64,000 bases of DNA from Lentisphaerota bacterium. GTDB taxonomy: Bacteria; Verrucomicrobiota; Lentisphaeria; Victivallales; Victivallaceae. The notes below the pieces were generated by a model, which was given only the letters and a program-made list of their open reading frames with translations, made no database searches and had not been told where the DNA came from. Position numbers and translations under genes: made by a program. Positions 18,375 to 28,327 of this stretch are shown here, piece by piece; position 1 is the stretch's first letter; every line of letters begins with the position of its first letter. The DNA lies in contig SUVW01000001.1 of the NCBI GenBank assembly GCA_015061815.1, forward strand, positions 1 to 64,000, in the 5' to 3' direction.

Positions 18375-19086
18375 AGAATTACTGAACATCACCGCCGGAA
18401 TATTGCGGGCTTGGCAGAAACTGATAAAAATCCCCCTGCCGCAGAAGTGGATGAAATTTGCCGCCGGAAACGGGAAATACGATGAAGCGGCAGGATTTAT
18501 TCTTGCCGGATGGCTGTGCGGTGCATTGATCGCCCTGATTGCCGGTGCCGGTCAGATGCTTTTCAACCGCCTGACCGGAGCATTCATTTTTGCGCTGGCG
18601 GCATGGCTGTTTATGCTTTTTCACGATCACGGACGCGGCGACGGATTGATTGCCGCCCATTTGAGCCGGCTGCTGCCCGGTGAAGTGATCCCGTTCAATA
18701 TTGTCATACCGGTTTTTATGATGATTTTGAAATTTGCTTTGTTGATGACCCTTTTTTATAATGGCAACGCGCTGTTTTTTGCTCTGGTCATGGCCGGGAC
18801 ATTCGCCTTTGAAGTCCTGCTGATCACCGGAGCAGACTTTTCGCCGCCCATTGTAAATTTTTCCGACAGAGCAAGAAAACGTTTCCTCTATGCGGCGGTG
18901 TTGGTACTGCTCATCTCGTTCTGGCAGGCAAAACTGGCGGTGGCATTCGGCGCATTGCTCTTTGCGGTTTTCTGGAAATTTGCCGGTGAACGCGCTGCAG
19001 AACACGGGGTAACAGCGGATGACATCCGGTGCTGCGGCGCAGCGATGAGCTGGATTCTTCTGCTGGCGGGAATGCTGGCCATTTGA
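18367..19086 (+). CDS. Integral membrane protein resembling cobalamin synthase CobS
   Basis: This 239-residue protein is mostly hydrophobic helices. Its plan resembles CobS (adenosylcobinamide-GDP ribazoletransferase): KIPLPQKW near the N-terminus, a GFILAGWLCGALIAL helix, an acidic loop FHDHGRGDGL where CobS has HLDGLADT, and a C-terminal HGVTADDI where CobS has GGxTGDxxGA. The match is by eye and the metal-binding loop is not canonical, so it could also be another CDP-alcohol-type membrane transferase. No other cobalamin gene is nearby; it is coupled to the acyltransferase gene instead. Confidence 0.5.
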   Translation: MYEELLNITAGILRAWQKLIKIPLPQKWMKFAAGNGKYDEAAGFILAGWLCGALIALIAGAGQMLFNRLTGAFIFALAAWLFMLFHDHGRGDGLIAAHLSRLLPGEVIPFNIVIPVFMMILKFALLMTLFYNGNALFFALVMAGTFAFEVLLITGADFSPPIVNFSDRARKRFLYAAVLVLLISFWQAKLAVAFGALLFAVFWKFAGERAAEHGVTADDIRCCGAAMSWILLLAGMLAI

Positions 19087-19111
19087 AAAAAAGCCCCTGG
19101 CAGGCTATATT
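19083..19111 (+). promoter_or_regulatory. Candidate promoter for the DUF1015 gene
   Basis: -35 TTGAAA at 19083-19088, 17 bp spacer, -10 TATATT at 19106-19111; start codon at 19162 with AGAGAGG ribosome site. The -35 overlaps the stop codon of the CobS-like gene. Confidence 0.55.
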
Positions 19112-19161
19112 ATAAAGCAGTACAATGAAATAATGTTCAATTCAAAAGAGAGGTAAAAATC

Positions 19162-20394
19162 ATGGCAACATTGAAGCCGTTTCACGGTTTGATGCCGTCA
19201 CCGGAAAAGGCGGCCGAAGTTTCAGCAGTCCCGTATGATGTGGTCAACAGCGAAGAAGCCGCTGTTCTGGCGGCCGGGAATCCGTTGAGTTTTCTTCATG
19301 TTTCCCGTCCGGAAATCGATCTGGCCCCCGGCATCGATCTGCATGATGATAAAGTTTATGCCCAGGCCAAAGCAGCTTTTGACCGGATCATCGCCGAAGC
19401 TCCGTTGACTCTGGATGCCGGAGAACATCTTTACATCTACCGGCTCATTATGAATGGCCGCAGTCAGACCGGAATCATCGGTGCCGCCAGTGCAGCTGAA
19501 TACAATGCCGGGATCATCAAAAAACATGAAAAGACCCGCAAAGATAAAGAAGATGACCGCACCCGTCACGTAATGACATTGCGTTCCCATACCGGTCCGG
19601 CCTTTTTCACTTACCGGGCGGTCGATCAGATCAATGCTCTGATCGCCGCAGAAACGGCACGTCCGGCACTTTTTGACTTCACTTCTCCGGATGGCATTCA
19701 GCATACGGTCTGGCGCATGGATGAGAATAAAAGTACTGAATTATCTGCGCTTTTTGCAGAAAAAGTTCCGGTTTTCTATATTGCTGACGGCCACCACCGC
19801 AGTGCTGCTGCCGCCCGTACAGCGGCAGAATGCGCCCCCAACAATCCGGCGCACACCGGCAACGAGGATTACAACTTTTTCCTGACCGTCGCCTTCCCGG
19901 ACAGCGAACTGGCGATCATGCCTTACAACCGGGCGGTAAAAACTCTCAACGGTCTGGATGAAGCCGGTTTTATTGCCGCGCTGGAAAAAGAATTCACCGT
20001 CAGCGACGCTGCTGATGGCACAGTCGCCCGCCCCGGAGAATTCAAATTTTACCTCAACGGCACCTGGCGTCTGGCTGTTCCGAAGTTTGATATTTCCAAA
20101 TTTGATGAGATCGGCAGACTTGATGCCAGCTGGCTGCAGGACAGAGTATTGGCTCCGATCCTCGGTATCGATGACCCGCGCACCAGCACCGGGATCGACT
20201 TCATCGGCGGGATCCGGGGAACAGCTGAATTGGAAAAACTGGTAAACACCGGCTCTCATGCCGTGACCATTTCCCTGCATGCCGTGACTCTTGACCAGTT
20301 GATGGCGATCGCCGATGCCGGAAAAATCATGCCGCCTAAATCGACATGGTTTGAACCGAAATTGCGTGACGGACTGGTTTCCCACAATTTTTGA
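19162..20394 (+). CDS. DUF1015 family protein
   Basis: The 410-residue protein matches DUF1015: an N-terminal PFHGLMPSPEKAAEVSAVPYDVV, a central RxDK-type stretch (KHEKTRKDKEDDRTRHV) and IADGHHRSAAA. The family is soluble, widespread and of uncertain function; its ParB/serine-kinase-like core with a GHHR motif suggests a nucleotide-dependent small-molecule enzyme, but this is only a fold-level hint. It has its own promoter and stands alone between the CobS-like gene and rpmA. Confidence 0.88.
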   Translation: MATLKPFHGLMPSPEKAAEVSAVPYDVVNSEEAAVLAAGNPLSFLHVSRPEIDLAPGIDLHDDKVYAQAKAAFDRIIAEAPLTLDAGEHLYIYRLIMNGRSQTGIIGAASAAEYNAGIIKKHEKTRKDKEDDRTRHVMTLRSHTGPAFFTYRAVDQINALIAAETARPALFDFTSPDGIQHTVWRMDENKSTELSALFAEKVPVFYIADGHHRSAAAARTAAECAPNNPAHTGNEDYNFFLTVAFPDSELAIMPYNRAVKTLNGLDEAGFIAALEKEFTVSDAADGTVARPGEFKFYLNGTWRLAVPKFDISKFDEIGRLDASWLQDRVLAPILGIDDPRTSTGIDFIGGIRGTAELEKLVNTGSHAVTISLHAVTLDQLMAIADAGKIMPPKSTWFEPKLRDGLVSHNF

Positions 20395-20416
20395 CAATAA
20401 AAGTAAAGATTTACAC

Positions 20417-20444
20417 TTGCATTTTCTGAAAATGGGTGTACATT
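20417..20444 (+). promoter_or_regulatory. rpmA promoter
   Basis: -35 TTGCAT at 20417-20422, 16 bp spacer, extended -10 TGTACATT with TACATT at 20439-20444. An AAGGAG ribosome site and the ATG at 20498 follow. Confidence 0.6.
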
Positions 20445-20497
20445 AACTGAATGTCATGTGTGATATTTATAAAAATTTTTAATAAGGAGATTTAATC

Positions 20498-20746
20498 ATG
20501 GCACATAAAAAAGGACAGTCCAGCAGCCGTAACGGCCGCGACAGCAATCCGAAGTTCCTCGGTGTCAAAGCTTACAGCAGCGAATTTGTTACCGCCGGTT
20601 CCATCATCGTCCGTCAGCGCGGAACCCGTTTCCGTCCCGGCAACAATGTCGGTTGCGGCCGTGACTTCACGCTTTTCGCTCTCTGCGATGGTACGGTTGA
20701 GTTCGTTCGCGAGCAGCGCAAAGTCAATGTCATTCCCGCGCAGTAA
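20498..20746 (+). CDS. rpmA: 50S ribosomal protein L27
   Basis: The 82-residue product is L27 ([19 protein letters not shown] start, then [19 protein letters not shown]). The N-terminal arm is short, with no cleavable extension of the Firmicutes type; in other bacteria this arm reaches the peptidyl-transferase centre. It sits before obg as usual, but its common partner rplU (L21) is 9.3 kb away on the other strand. Confidence 0.97.
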   Translation: MAHKKGQSSSRNGRDSNPKFLGVKAYSSEFVTAGSIIVRQRGTRFRPGNNVGCGRDFTLFALCDGTVEFVREQRKVNVIPAQ

Positions 20747-20778
20747 TTTGCGTTGGCAAGGATATTTATTCTGACAAA

Positions 20779-20812
20779 TTCCCCGGTTCGGTTGCTGATC
20801 CGGGGATTTTCG
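20779..20812 (+). terminator. Terminator or attenuator between rpmA and obg
   Basis: Stem CCCCGG (20781-20786) with CCGGGG (20800-20805), followed by ATTTTCGTTT. Partial termination would explain higher output of L27 than of Obg. Confidence 0.6.
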
Positions 20813-20834
20813 TTTAAATGGCAGAGAGGATTGA

Positions 20835-21863
<1,029 letters not shown>

Positions 21864-21891
21864 ATCTGCCAAAATCATTCTGAAAACAATG

Positions 21892-21945
21892 CGGGCTGCA
21901 GCCAATCCTTGAATAAGGTCAGGTCGCAGCCCGTAAGTTTTATAC
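21892..21945. terminator. Hairpin between convergent obg and aspartokinase genes
   Basis: Stem CGGGCTGC (21892-21899) with GCAGCCCG (21926-21933) and a small inner CCTT/AAGG stem. T-rich sequence follows on the plus strand (GTTTTATAC), so it likely ends obg transcription and may also work on the other strand. A second short hairpin (GCAGAT/ATCTGC) covers the obg stop codon. Confidence 0.5.
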
Positions 21946-21966
21946 AAAATTTTCTTCTGTGGCCGG

Positions 21967-23382
21967 TTACTGTTTTTCCACCAGTTCCGCATGCAATGCT
22001 TTCTGCGCTTCGGCAAAATGTTCGCGGGCAATGATAAACTGCATATTTACCTGCCGCATGCACTGATCCAATGCCAGAATATTGATGTTGGCATCAGCCA
22101 ATGCGGCCGCCGCCCGGGAAAGGAAACCGGGGATCTTCATATTGCTGCCGATCACCGACACGATCGCCACCGCCCGGGTGGATATCTGGGCTTTCGGGAA
22201 AGTCTGCCGCAATTCATTCAAACAGATATCCAGATTTTTATATCTTTCTGAAACGTAATGCGTGATGGTATTGGCATTGGTATTTTTCGCAATATAACTT
22301 ATCTTGTTGCGCGCGAAACTTTCCAACACCTTGTAATCATATCCGCTGGCCCCGACCATTTCCGTATCAAATATTTCAACGGCAATAATATCTTTGCGGC
22401 CGCAAATCATATCGACTTTGGGAACCGGAGAGACAAAATCCTGACTGATAAGTGTCCCCGGATGCCCCGGATCAAAGGCGTTATCCACCCGGATAGCGAT
22501 CCCGTGACGTTCCATCTCTTTAGAGGCCTGCGGATGAATAGCTTCCATCGCCATATCCGCCAGCTGATCGGCAATATCGAAATTGGTGTGCCCGATCGTC
22601 CGCACCTTATCAACCCCCATAAGTTTGGGATCTCCGGTGGAGAGGTGGAACTCTTTATGAATGATTCCTTCTCGTGCATCGGTAACAACAGCTATCTTGC
22701 TGAAAGTTATTTCGCTGTATCCCCGGTCAAATTTTGCCATAACTCCCTCGGCGCACTTGGCATAACCGGTCACGATCGGCATACATTCAGCGAAATTGAT
22801 ATCTTTGAGATTGTGACGGATGGTATCTTCCATCGAACCGGTTTCCTGATCTTTCCAACCGGAAAGATCGATAAAAACAGCATTTACTCCATGCTGCTGT
22901 AAAATAAGAGCTGAATTGAATGCACTGTGCGCTTCACCGACCGAACTGAGCAATTCCCGCGCCGCCGGCAGATAATTACCCGGCTGGAAGTGGCCGAAAC
23001 TGCGCAGATGCATCAAATGCAAAAGACAGTTCTTGATTCCGTCCATCCGTTCGTTGACAAAGGCATCAGCCTTTTTCAAATCCAGTTTCAAATCTTCAAA
23101 AGAATGGTTCAACTCCAGCATTTTATTCCGGGTGGCTTCCAATTTCTCCTGCCACTCCCGGTTTTTACCGGCGGCAAAACTGCCGTAAATTCCCGGTTCA
23201 CCGGTCTTTTTATCCTCCAACAGCAAATTGGTGATCCCGCCATAAGCGGAAACGACAAAAATCCGGTTGTAAAGCTCCGCACCGGTACGTGAACCGATCA
23301 GGATGTTATTCATCAACTCCCCGAAACGGGTCATACTGGTTCCGCCGATTTTTTCAACTGTGTGTTGTCCCATCGTTGTCAA
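21967..23382 (-). CDS. Aspartate kinase, ectoine-type subfamily
   Basis: The 471-residue protein is an aspartokinase: KIGGTSM near the N-terminus, a kinase core with STGDPKLMG, and two C-terminal ACT domains (KISYIAKNTNANTITHYV; AIVSVIGSNMKIPGFL). The opening (HTVEKIGGTSMTRFGELMNN and FVVSAYGGITNLLLE) resembles the Ask_Ect branch known from ectoine clusters more than LysC or ThrA. No ectoine genes are here; its start overlaps the homoserine dehydrogenase stop by 4 bp, so it feeds threonine and methionine synthesis. Confidence 0.9.
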   Translation of the reverse strand: MTTMGQHTVEKIGGTSMTRFGELMNNILIGSRTGAELYNRIFVVSAYGGITNLLLEDKKTGEPGIYGSFAAGKNREWQEKLEATRNKMLELNHSFEDLKLDLKKADAFVNERMDGIKNCLLHLMHLRSFGHFQPGNYLPAARELLSSVGEAHSAFNSALILQQHGVNAVFIDLSGWKDQETGSMEDTIRHNLKDINFAECMPIVTGYAKCAEGVMAKFDRGYSEITFSKIAVVTDAREGIIHKEFHLSTGDPKLMGVDKVRTIGHTNFDIADQLADMAMEAIHPQASKEMERHGIAIRVDNAFDPGHPGTLISQDFVSPVPKVDMICGRKDIIAVEIFDTEMVGASGYDYKVLESFARNKISYIAKNTNANTITHYVSERYKNLDICLNELRQTFPKAQISTRAVAIVSVIGSNMKIPGFLSRAAAALADANINILALDQCMRQVNMQFIIAREHFAEAQKALHAELVEKQ

Positions 23383-24671
23383 ATATCCTCTATTCTTAAA
23401 AGTTTAACCGGTGAACTGTTCACCGACAATACCGCTATTTCCGACAATGCTGCACGGATCTCTTTTTCCAAAGCCGGATGAGTGAGCAGCACCAGTGAAA
23501 CCGATTGATCGCTCTTGCGGCTCTCGTGCTGGATCAAACTGGATATACTGATCGAACGCGCCGCCAATATCTGGGTGACTTGCGCAATCACCCCCGGACA
23601 ATCTTTTACCTGCAAACGCAAATAATAACGGCTGGTCACCTCCTCTTCCCGGAGCTGGCGGTCAAACAATTCCCCCGGCATAAATCCGGGGATCCGCTGA
23701 CGGCAGTCGTTAGCAAGATTGAGTGCGGCATCGGTAATATCCGCGACCACCGCGCTGGCGGTTGCCTGACGGCCGGCCCCGCGTCCGTAAAACAATGTCT
23801 GCCCCACCGTATCGCCCTCGACCATAACTCCGTTGAAAACCTCGTTGATATTCGCCAGAAGAGCCTCTTTGGGAATAAGTGTCGGGTGAACCCGCATCTG
23901 CACTTTGCCATTATCGCATTTTATGATACCAAGCAGCTTGATCCGGTAGCCAAGTTCATCGGCACAAACGATATCTGCCAGCTCCAACTCCCGGATACCT
24001 TCAACATAGACCGCGTCAATGCCGAACCATTTACCATAAGCCAGAGCCGCCAAAATCGCGGTTTTATGCGCCGTATCAAACCCGTCGATATCCAACGATG
24101 GATTGGCTTCTGCATAGCCGAGTTTCTGGGCATCAGCCAGTACACTGGCGAAATCCGCCCCTTCTTTCTCCATCCGGGTGAGGATATAATTGCACGTACC
24201 ATTCATAATACCGAAAATCTTGCTGATCCGGTTGGAAACCAACCCTTCGCGTAAAGCTTTGATGATCGGAATTCCGCCGGCCACGCTGGCTTCATAACAG
24301 ATATCCGCCCCGGATTTGGCGGCAGCAGCAAAAAGTTCTTCGCCGTAATGCGCCAGCAGTGCCTTGTTGGCCGTGACCACACTTTTACCGGCATTAAGCG
24401 CGTCAAGAATGAATTTTTTGGCAATAGTCGTACCACCGACCAGTTCCACCACGATATCGCTCTCACGGATAACTTTCGCGGCATCAGTGGTGAGCAGACC
24501 GGCAGGGACATTCACCCCCCGGTCAGTGGTAATATCCAAATCTGCGATCCCGGTCAATACCGGACGGACTCCGGTCCGTTTGGCAATAACATCTCCATTA
24601 AGCAGCAAATTTTCAGCTACTCCGGCACCGACTGTACCGAAACCGATGATTCCGACTTTATACTCTTTCAC
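23379..24671 (-). CDS. hom: Homoserine dehydrogenase
   Basis: The 430-residue protein has the NAD(P)-binding GFGTVGAGVAENLL, the catalytic-domain segment GIMNGTCNYILTRMEKEG, and a C-terminal ACT domain (YYLRLQVKDCPGVIAQVTQI) for feedback by threonine. I choose a GTG start at 24671 (VKEYKVGIIGFG) because CAGGGAGGGA lies 7 bases upstream; the open frame extends to 24746 but that part is hydrophobic and unlike the family. It is the promoter-proximal gene of a two-gene aspartate-pathway operon. Confidence 0.95.
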   Translation of the reverse strand: MKEYKVGIIGFGTVGAGVAENLLLNGDVIAKRTGVRPVLTGIADLDITTDRGVNVPAGLLTTDAAKVIRESDIVVELVGGTTIAKKFILDALNAGKSVVTANKALLAHYGEELFAAAAKSGADICYEASVAGGIPIIKALREGLVSNRISKIFGIMNGTCNYILTRMEKEGADFASVLADAQKLGYAEANPSLDIDGFDTAHKTAILAALAYGKWFGIDAVYVEGIRELELADIVCADELGYRIKLLGIIKCDNGKVQMRVHPTLIPKEALLANINEVFNGVMVEGDTVGQTLFYGRGAGRQATASAVVADITDAALNLANDCRQRIPGFMPGELFDRQLREEEVTSRYYLRLQVKDCPGVIAQVTQILAARSISISSLIQHESRKSDQSVSLVLLTHPALEKEIRAALSEIAVLSVNSSPVKLLRIEDI

Positions 24672-24717
24672 GAAAAATCCCTCCCTGTGGATAAAACAAC
24701 GGAATATACATTTGATT

Positions 24718-24745
24718 AATATAGCACAAAAAAAGCAGATTACCA
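24718..24745 (-). promoter_or_regulatory. Candidate promoter for hom and aspartokinase
   Basis: Extended -10 TGCTATATT (TATATT at 24718-24723) on the minus strand; the -35 region at 24740-24745 (TGGTAA) is poor. It is placed about 45 bases before the GTG start. Confidence 0.35.
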
Positions 24746-24756
24746 CAAAAAGTTGC

Positions 24757-24784
24757 TTGTATTTTCCAATTTAGATGCTATTTT
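24757..24784 (+). promoter_or_regulatory. Candidate promoter for the repeat-protein gene
   Basis: -35 TTGTAT at 24757-24762, 16 bp spacer, extended -10 TGCTATTTT with TATTTT at 24779-24784. It is divergent from the hom promoter. Confidence 0.45.
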
Positions 24785-24829
24785 TATTATCAGGGACACT
24801 TCTTGAAGTTCCCGGCAGAGGAGGTTTTT

Positions 24830-25285
24830 ATGAAAATTTTCTTTATTTTGCTTATGCTGTGTCTTTTTCAAAGAGCGTTCTCTCTGGAAAGAAACTTTCA
24901 CCGACGCCCGATGCAGGCAGTGGGAAATCACGCAGTTTTCCGCGATGCCAACGGCAGGATTTCCGGGTCTGCGACCCGTTTCGGTGATTCCGTAACTTAC
25001 CGCGATGCCAACGGCAGGATGTCCGGCACGAGCCACCGTTTCGGTGACACTGTCACCTACCGGGATGCCAGCGGAAAAATTATCGGAACAGAAAAAATAA
25101 ACGGTTCACGTTCAACTTTCCGCAATGCCAACGGACAACTTGCCGGCAGCAGCCATTCTGCCAACGGCCGCACTACATTCCGGGATGCCAACGGCAAATT
25201 TTCCGGTTCCTCTGTTTCCAACGGCAGTCACACTACATTCCGGGATGCCAACGGCAAATTTTCCGGCTCCTCATTCAACCGGTAA
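24830..25285 (+). CDS. Small secreted protein with six 20-residue repeats
   Basis: The start at 24830 is set by a strong AGAGGAGG ribosome site; the product is 151 residues. After a signal peptide (MKIFFILLMLCLFQRAFS) come six repeats of about 20 residues with the core TFRDANGKFSGSS, often with TYRDANGRMSG. The last two are almost identical at DNA level (43 bp exact match), suggesting recent duplication. This RDANG/G-S-x repeat type is known in small exported bacterial proteins and probably forms a beta-solenoid; function is unknown. It is followed by an ABC exporter and HlyD-type gene with their own promoter. Confidence 0.8.
   Translation: MKIFFILLMLCLFQRAFSLERNFHRRPMQAVGNHAVFRDANGRISGSATRFGDSVTYRDANGRMSGTSHRFGDTVTYRDASGKIIGTEKINGSRSTFRNANGQLAGSSHSANGRTTFRDANGKFSGSSVSNGSHTTFRDANGKFSGSSFNR
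25025..25282 (+). repeat. 60-bp in-frame tandem repeats
   Basis: A 60-bp period encodes the 20-residue repeats; the two last copies share an exact 43-bp segment beginning CACTACATTCCGGGATGCC. The period-3 coding pattern and lack of unique spacers rule out a CRISPR array. Confidence 0.7.
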
Positions 25286-25317
25286 CTGTAAAAATCGTTT
25301 TTTTTTCAAATTGCGCA

Positions 25318-25345
25318 TTGAAAAGCATCCGGAGAGTGCTATATT
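25318..25345 (+). promoter_or_regulatory. Promoter for the ABC exporter operon
   Basis: -35 TTGAAA at 25318-25323, 16 bp spacer, extended -10 TGCTATATT with TATATT at 25340-25345. Confidence 0.6.
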
Positions 25346-25402
25346 CTACAGCAAGCAATGACATCTTGAATAAAAAATAAACCAGGGACACATTGCAGAA
25401 AA

Positions 25403-27193
25403 ATGAAATCTCATTCCAAAGAACCGGATCGCGATACCATTATGGCCGGTTACAAGAATCAGTCTTTTGAAAAAGTCTGGACTTTGCTGAAACCTTACCG
25501 CCCGATGCTTTTCGGATCGATCATTTCGCTGATACTGTTCAATTTCGTCGGCTTGAGCATGCCCTGGATGCTGAAAATCACCATCGACCGGATATTGCCC
25601 AATGCCGATGAGGTACTCTTCTGGATCCTGGCCTGTGTCATGCTGCTGCTCTATCTGATGCGTTCACTTTTGCGTTACATCGCAGCTTACACCCTGGATT
25701 ACCTCGGAGTCCGGGTAATGATTGATCTGCGCCAGAAGGTATTTGCCCATCTTCAGAGCCTCTCGTTGCGTTTTTACGAAGAGTACCGTACCGGAAAACT
25801 TATAAGCAACGTTATCAGCGATGTCGCCATGCTGCAGGTATTGATCCGTGCCATGACCCAATTCGGCGAACAGATGTTCCAATTATTGATAATTGCCGCA
25901 TTGCTCCTGCTGATAAACTGGCAGATGGCTCTGCTGGTATTCATCACCATTCCGCTGCACTATATAAATTTTCACTATTTCCGCCGGGAAATGCGCAAAG
26001 ATTCGATGGTCATTCAGGAAAAACTTTCCGAAATTTCTGCCAATCTGTCTGAAACTTTAAGCGGTGCCAAGGTCGTAAAATCTTTTGCCAAAGAACACAC
26101 TGAATGCCGGAGATTTTTTCAGAATCTCCGTCCTCTGGCCGATATGCAAATGCGTTTGACGGTTGATTCCGTCGGTTTATGGGCAGTTTTTGATACCATC
26201 TCTCTGATCACCTATCTGGCGATCATCGGCATTGGTATCTGGATGGTCAAAACCAACACCATCACCATCGGAGAATTTGTTGCATTCTACACCTATGTCG
26301 GCATGATGCTTTCTCCGATAAACATCCTTTCGGGCATGTCCATAACTTTCGCACAGGGCATGGTCGGCGCGAACCGCATCGTCAAACTGCTCAACACCAT
26401 CCCGGAGATCAGGGAATCCCCCAATGCCATCAATGTGGAAAAACTTTCCGGGAAAATAGAATTCCGCGAAGTTTCTTTCAGTTACGAACCGGAAAAAGGC
26501 AATACCATCGAAGATTTCTCTCTGAAAATCTCTCCCGGACAGAAAGTCGCGCTGGTCGGTCCCAGCGGTTCCGGCAAATCCACCGTCAGCAATCTGTTGT
26601 TGCGTTTTTACGATGTTTCATCCGGTTCGATACGGGTCGACGGACTGGACATCCGCAAACTCAAACTTGCCTCTTACCGGGATAATATCGGTATCGTACT
26701 GCAGGAACCATTCCTCTTTTCCGGTTCGATCCGCGACAATATCGCCTATGCCGTAAAACACGAAGTGCCGGAACAGGATATCATCGCCGCTGCAAAAATG
26801 GCCAATGTCGAAGAATTTGTTGACAATCTCCCGGATGGATATGATACTGTAATCGGTGAAAACGGTGCTTCTCTTTCCGGCGGTCAGAAACAGCGTCTGG
26901 CCATCGCCCGGGCCGTATTGAAAAATCCGGCGATTTTGATTCTGGATGAAGCGACCAGCGCACTGGATACCGTTTCCGAATATCTGGTTCAGGATGCTCT
27001 GGATAAATTGATGAAAGACAAAACCACCATCATCATCGCCCACCGTCTCTCCACGATCAAAAATGCCGACCTGATCGTGGTACTGGATCGCGGCCGGATC
27101 GTTCAGCAGGGCCGCCACGATGAACTGATGGCACAGGACGGCATTTACCGGGAACTTTACCAGACCCAGTCAAAAATAAACAAGGGGGCATAA
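25403..27193 (+). CDS. ABC exporter, fused permease and ATPase (MsbA-like)
   Basis: The 596-residue half-transporter has a six-helix type-1 exporter domain (about 30-330) and an ATPase domain with Walker A GPSGSGKST, signature LSGGQKQR, Walker B AILILDEATSALD and the switch His in IIAHRLST. It resembles MsbA and peptide/lipid exporters. No N-terminal peptidase domain is seen. The first ATG (25403) or the one at 25442 (MAGYKNQSF) could be used. It is 3 bp from the HlyD-type gene, indicating a two-part pump, which points to export of a lipid or small compound across both membranes. Confidence 0.92.
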   Translation: MKSHSKEPDRDTIMAGYKNQSFEKVWTLLKPYRPMLFGSIISLILFNFVGLSMPWMLKITIDRILPNADEVLFWILACVMLLLYLMRSLLRYIAAYTLDYLGVRVMIDLRQKVFAHLQSLSLRFYEEYRTGKLISNVISDVAMLQVLIRAMTQFGEQMFQLLIIAALLLLINWQMALLVFITIPLHYINFHYFRREMRKDSMVIQEKLSEISANLSETLSGAKVVKSFAKEHTECRRFFQNLRPLADMQMRLTVDSVGLWAVFDTISLITYLAIIGIGIWMVKTNTITIGEFVAFYTYVGMMLSPINILSGMSITFAQGMVGANRIVKLLNTIPEIRESPNAINVEKLSGKIEFREVSFSYEPEKGNTIEDFSLKISPGQKVALVGPSGSGKSTVSNLLLRFYDVSSGSIRVDGLDIRKLKLASYRDNIGIVLQEPFLFSGSIRDNIAYAVKHEVPEQDIIAAAKMANVEEFVDNLPDGYDTVIGENGASLSGGQKQRLAIARAVLKNPAILILDEATSALDTVSEYLVQDALDKLMKDKTTIIIAHRLSTIKNADLIVVLDRGRIVQQGRHDELMAQDGIYRELYQTQSKINKGA

Positions 27194-27196
27194 ACC

Positions 27197-28321
27197 ATGA
27201 AAAAGCGTAAAAATGAACTCCTTGCCAATCCTTCATCGGTGCGCAACCGCTTCCGGATGTTCAGAATAATCATTTACACCATATTCCTGCTCCTTTTTGT
27301 GATCTTTCTGGTCATGTGTCTGGGTAGCATGGAAGATGTTGTCGAGGGAAACGGCACGGTGGTCGGCATCCGGGAATATGACTTGAAAACGCTCGTATCA
27401 TCCAAAATTTCCCACGTCTACCATCAAACCGGCAGCGAAGTCAAACGCGGAGAATTGCTTATCGAATTCGATTCCCGGGACCAGAAAGATAAAATCGCCC
27501 TTCTGGAACATGACCTTGAAGAGATGATGCAGGAGTTGGCGGTCAAAGAACAATCCTTGAAAATCCTGCGCAAAGACCCCCTGCCCGAACACTTCCGGCA
27601 TACCAAACTGCAGCTGGAAGAGGCCAGAGAAAGATATGCCAGACATAAACATGAATTGGAGGTTTATTCCGATCTCTTCAAGCGCAAAGCCATCACCCGC
27701 CGGGAATATCTGGAAGTGGAGCTGGCTCATCTGGGCAGCCAGATGACTTTGCGGCGTTACGAAGACGATTGGCAGAAAATCCAATCCGGGATAGTTCAGG
27801 ATATCCTGAAACAAGCCGAAGAGGAGTACTCTCTGCTGAAAAAACGGATCGAAAGCAAACGCAAAGAGATCAAAGTAGCTATCGCCCAACTGGATGATTA
27901 CAAACTGTATGCTCCCGATGCCGGAGTGATCACCGACACACCGCCACGCCCCGGCGGTTTCTATGAACGCGGCGAAGTTGTCGTTAAATTTTCCGCGAAC
28001 CAGAATAAAAAAGTTATCGCCCTGATCGATGAAAAATTGATTTTCAAAGTCGCTCCGGAGCAGTCGGTGAGAATCTACTGTCAGCAATACAACTATCTGG
28101 ATTACGGCTACTTCACCGGCAAAGTCACCGACATTTATCAGCTGCCGGTAGAAAAAAACGGGGTGAATTATTACCCCGTGAGAATAGTTTTGGATGAGGA
28201 ACAATATCCCCTGCGTTTCGGTTCAGGCTGCGAAGTTACCATCGTCACCGGTTCCGACCGGATCATTTTCGTGATGCTTGGTCTGCGCGGCAAGCGACTG
28301 CCCGGACGGCACAATGAATAA
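27197..28321 (+). CDS. HlyD-type membrane fusion protein
   Basis: The 374-residue protein has one N-terminal membrane helix (about 24-48), a biotinyl-lipoyl-like half motif (VSSKISHVYHQTGSEVKRGELL), a long coiled-coil hairpin (about 95-230) and the second lipoyl half (DYKLYAPDAGVITD), then a beta-barrel. This is the periplasmic adaptor of a tripartite exporter, partner of the ABC protein 3 bp upstream. No outer-membrane TolC gene is nearby. Confidence 0.9.
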   Translation: MKKRKNELLANPSSVRNRFRMFRIIIYTIFLLLFVIFLVMCLGSMEDVVEGNGTVVGIREYDLKTLVSSKISHVYHQTGSEVKRGELLIEFDSRDQKDKIALLEHDLEEMMQELAVKEQSLKILRKDPLPEHFRHTKLQLEEARERYARHKHELEVYSDLFKRKAITRREYLEVELAHLGSQMTLRRYEDDWQKIQSGIVQDILKQAEEEYSLLKKRIESKRKEIKVAIAQLDDYKLYAPDAGVITDTPPRPGGFYERGEVVVKFSANQNKKVIALIDEKLIFKVAPEQSVRIYCQQYNYLDYGYFTGKVTDIYQLPVEKNGVNYYPVRIVLDEEQYPLRFGSGCEVTIVTGSDRIIFVMLGLRGKRLPGRHNE

Positions 28322-28327
28322 AAAACT

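Noticed and set aside
24900-25285. Regular repeats that could suggest a CRISPR array
   Set aside because: The period is 60 bp with no unique spacers, and the repeats are in frame within a gene that has a ribosome site and signal peptide.
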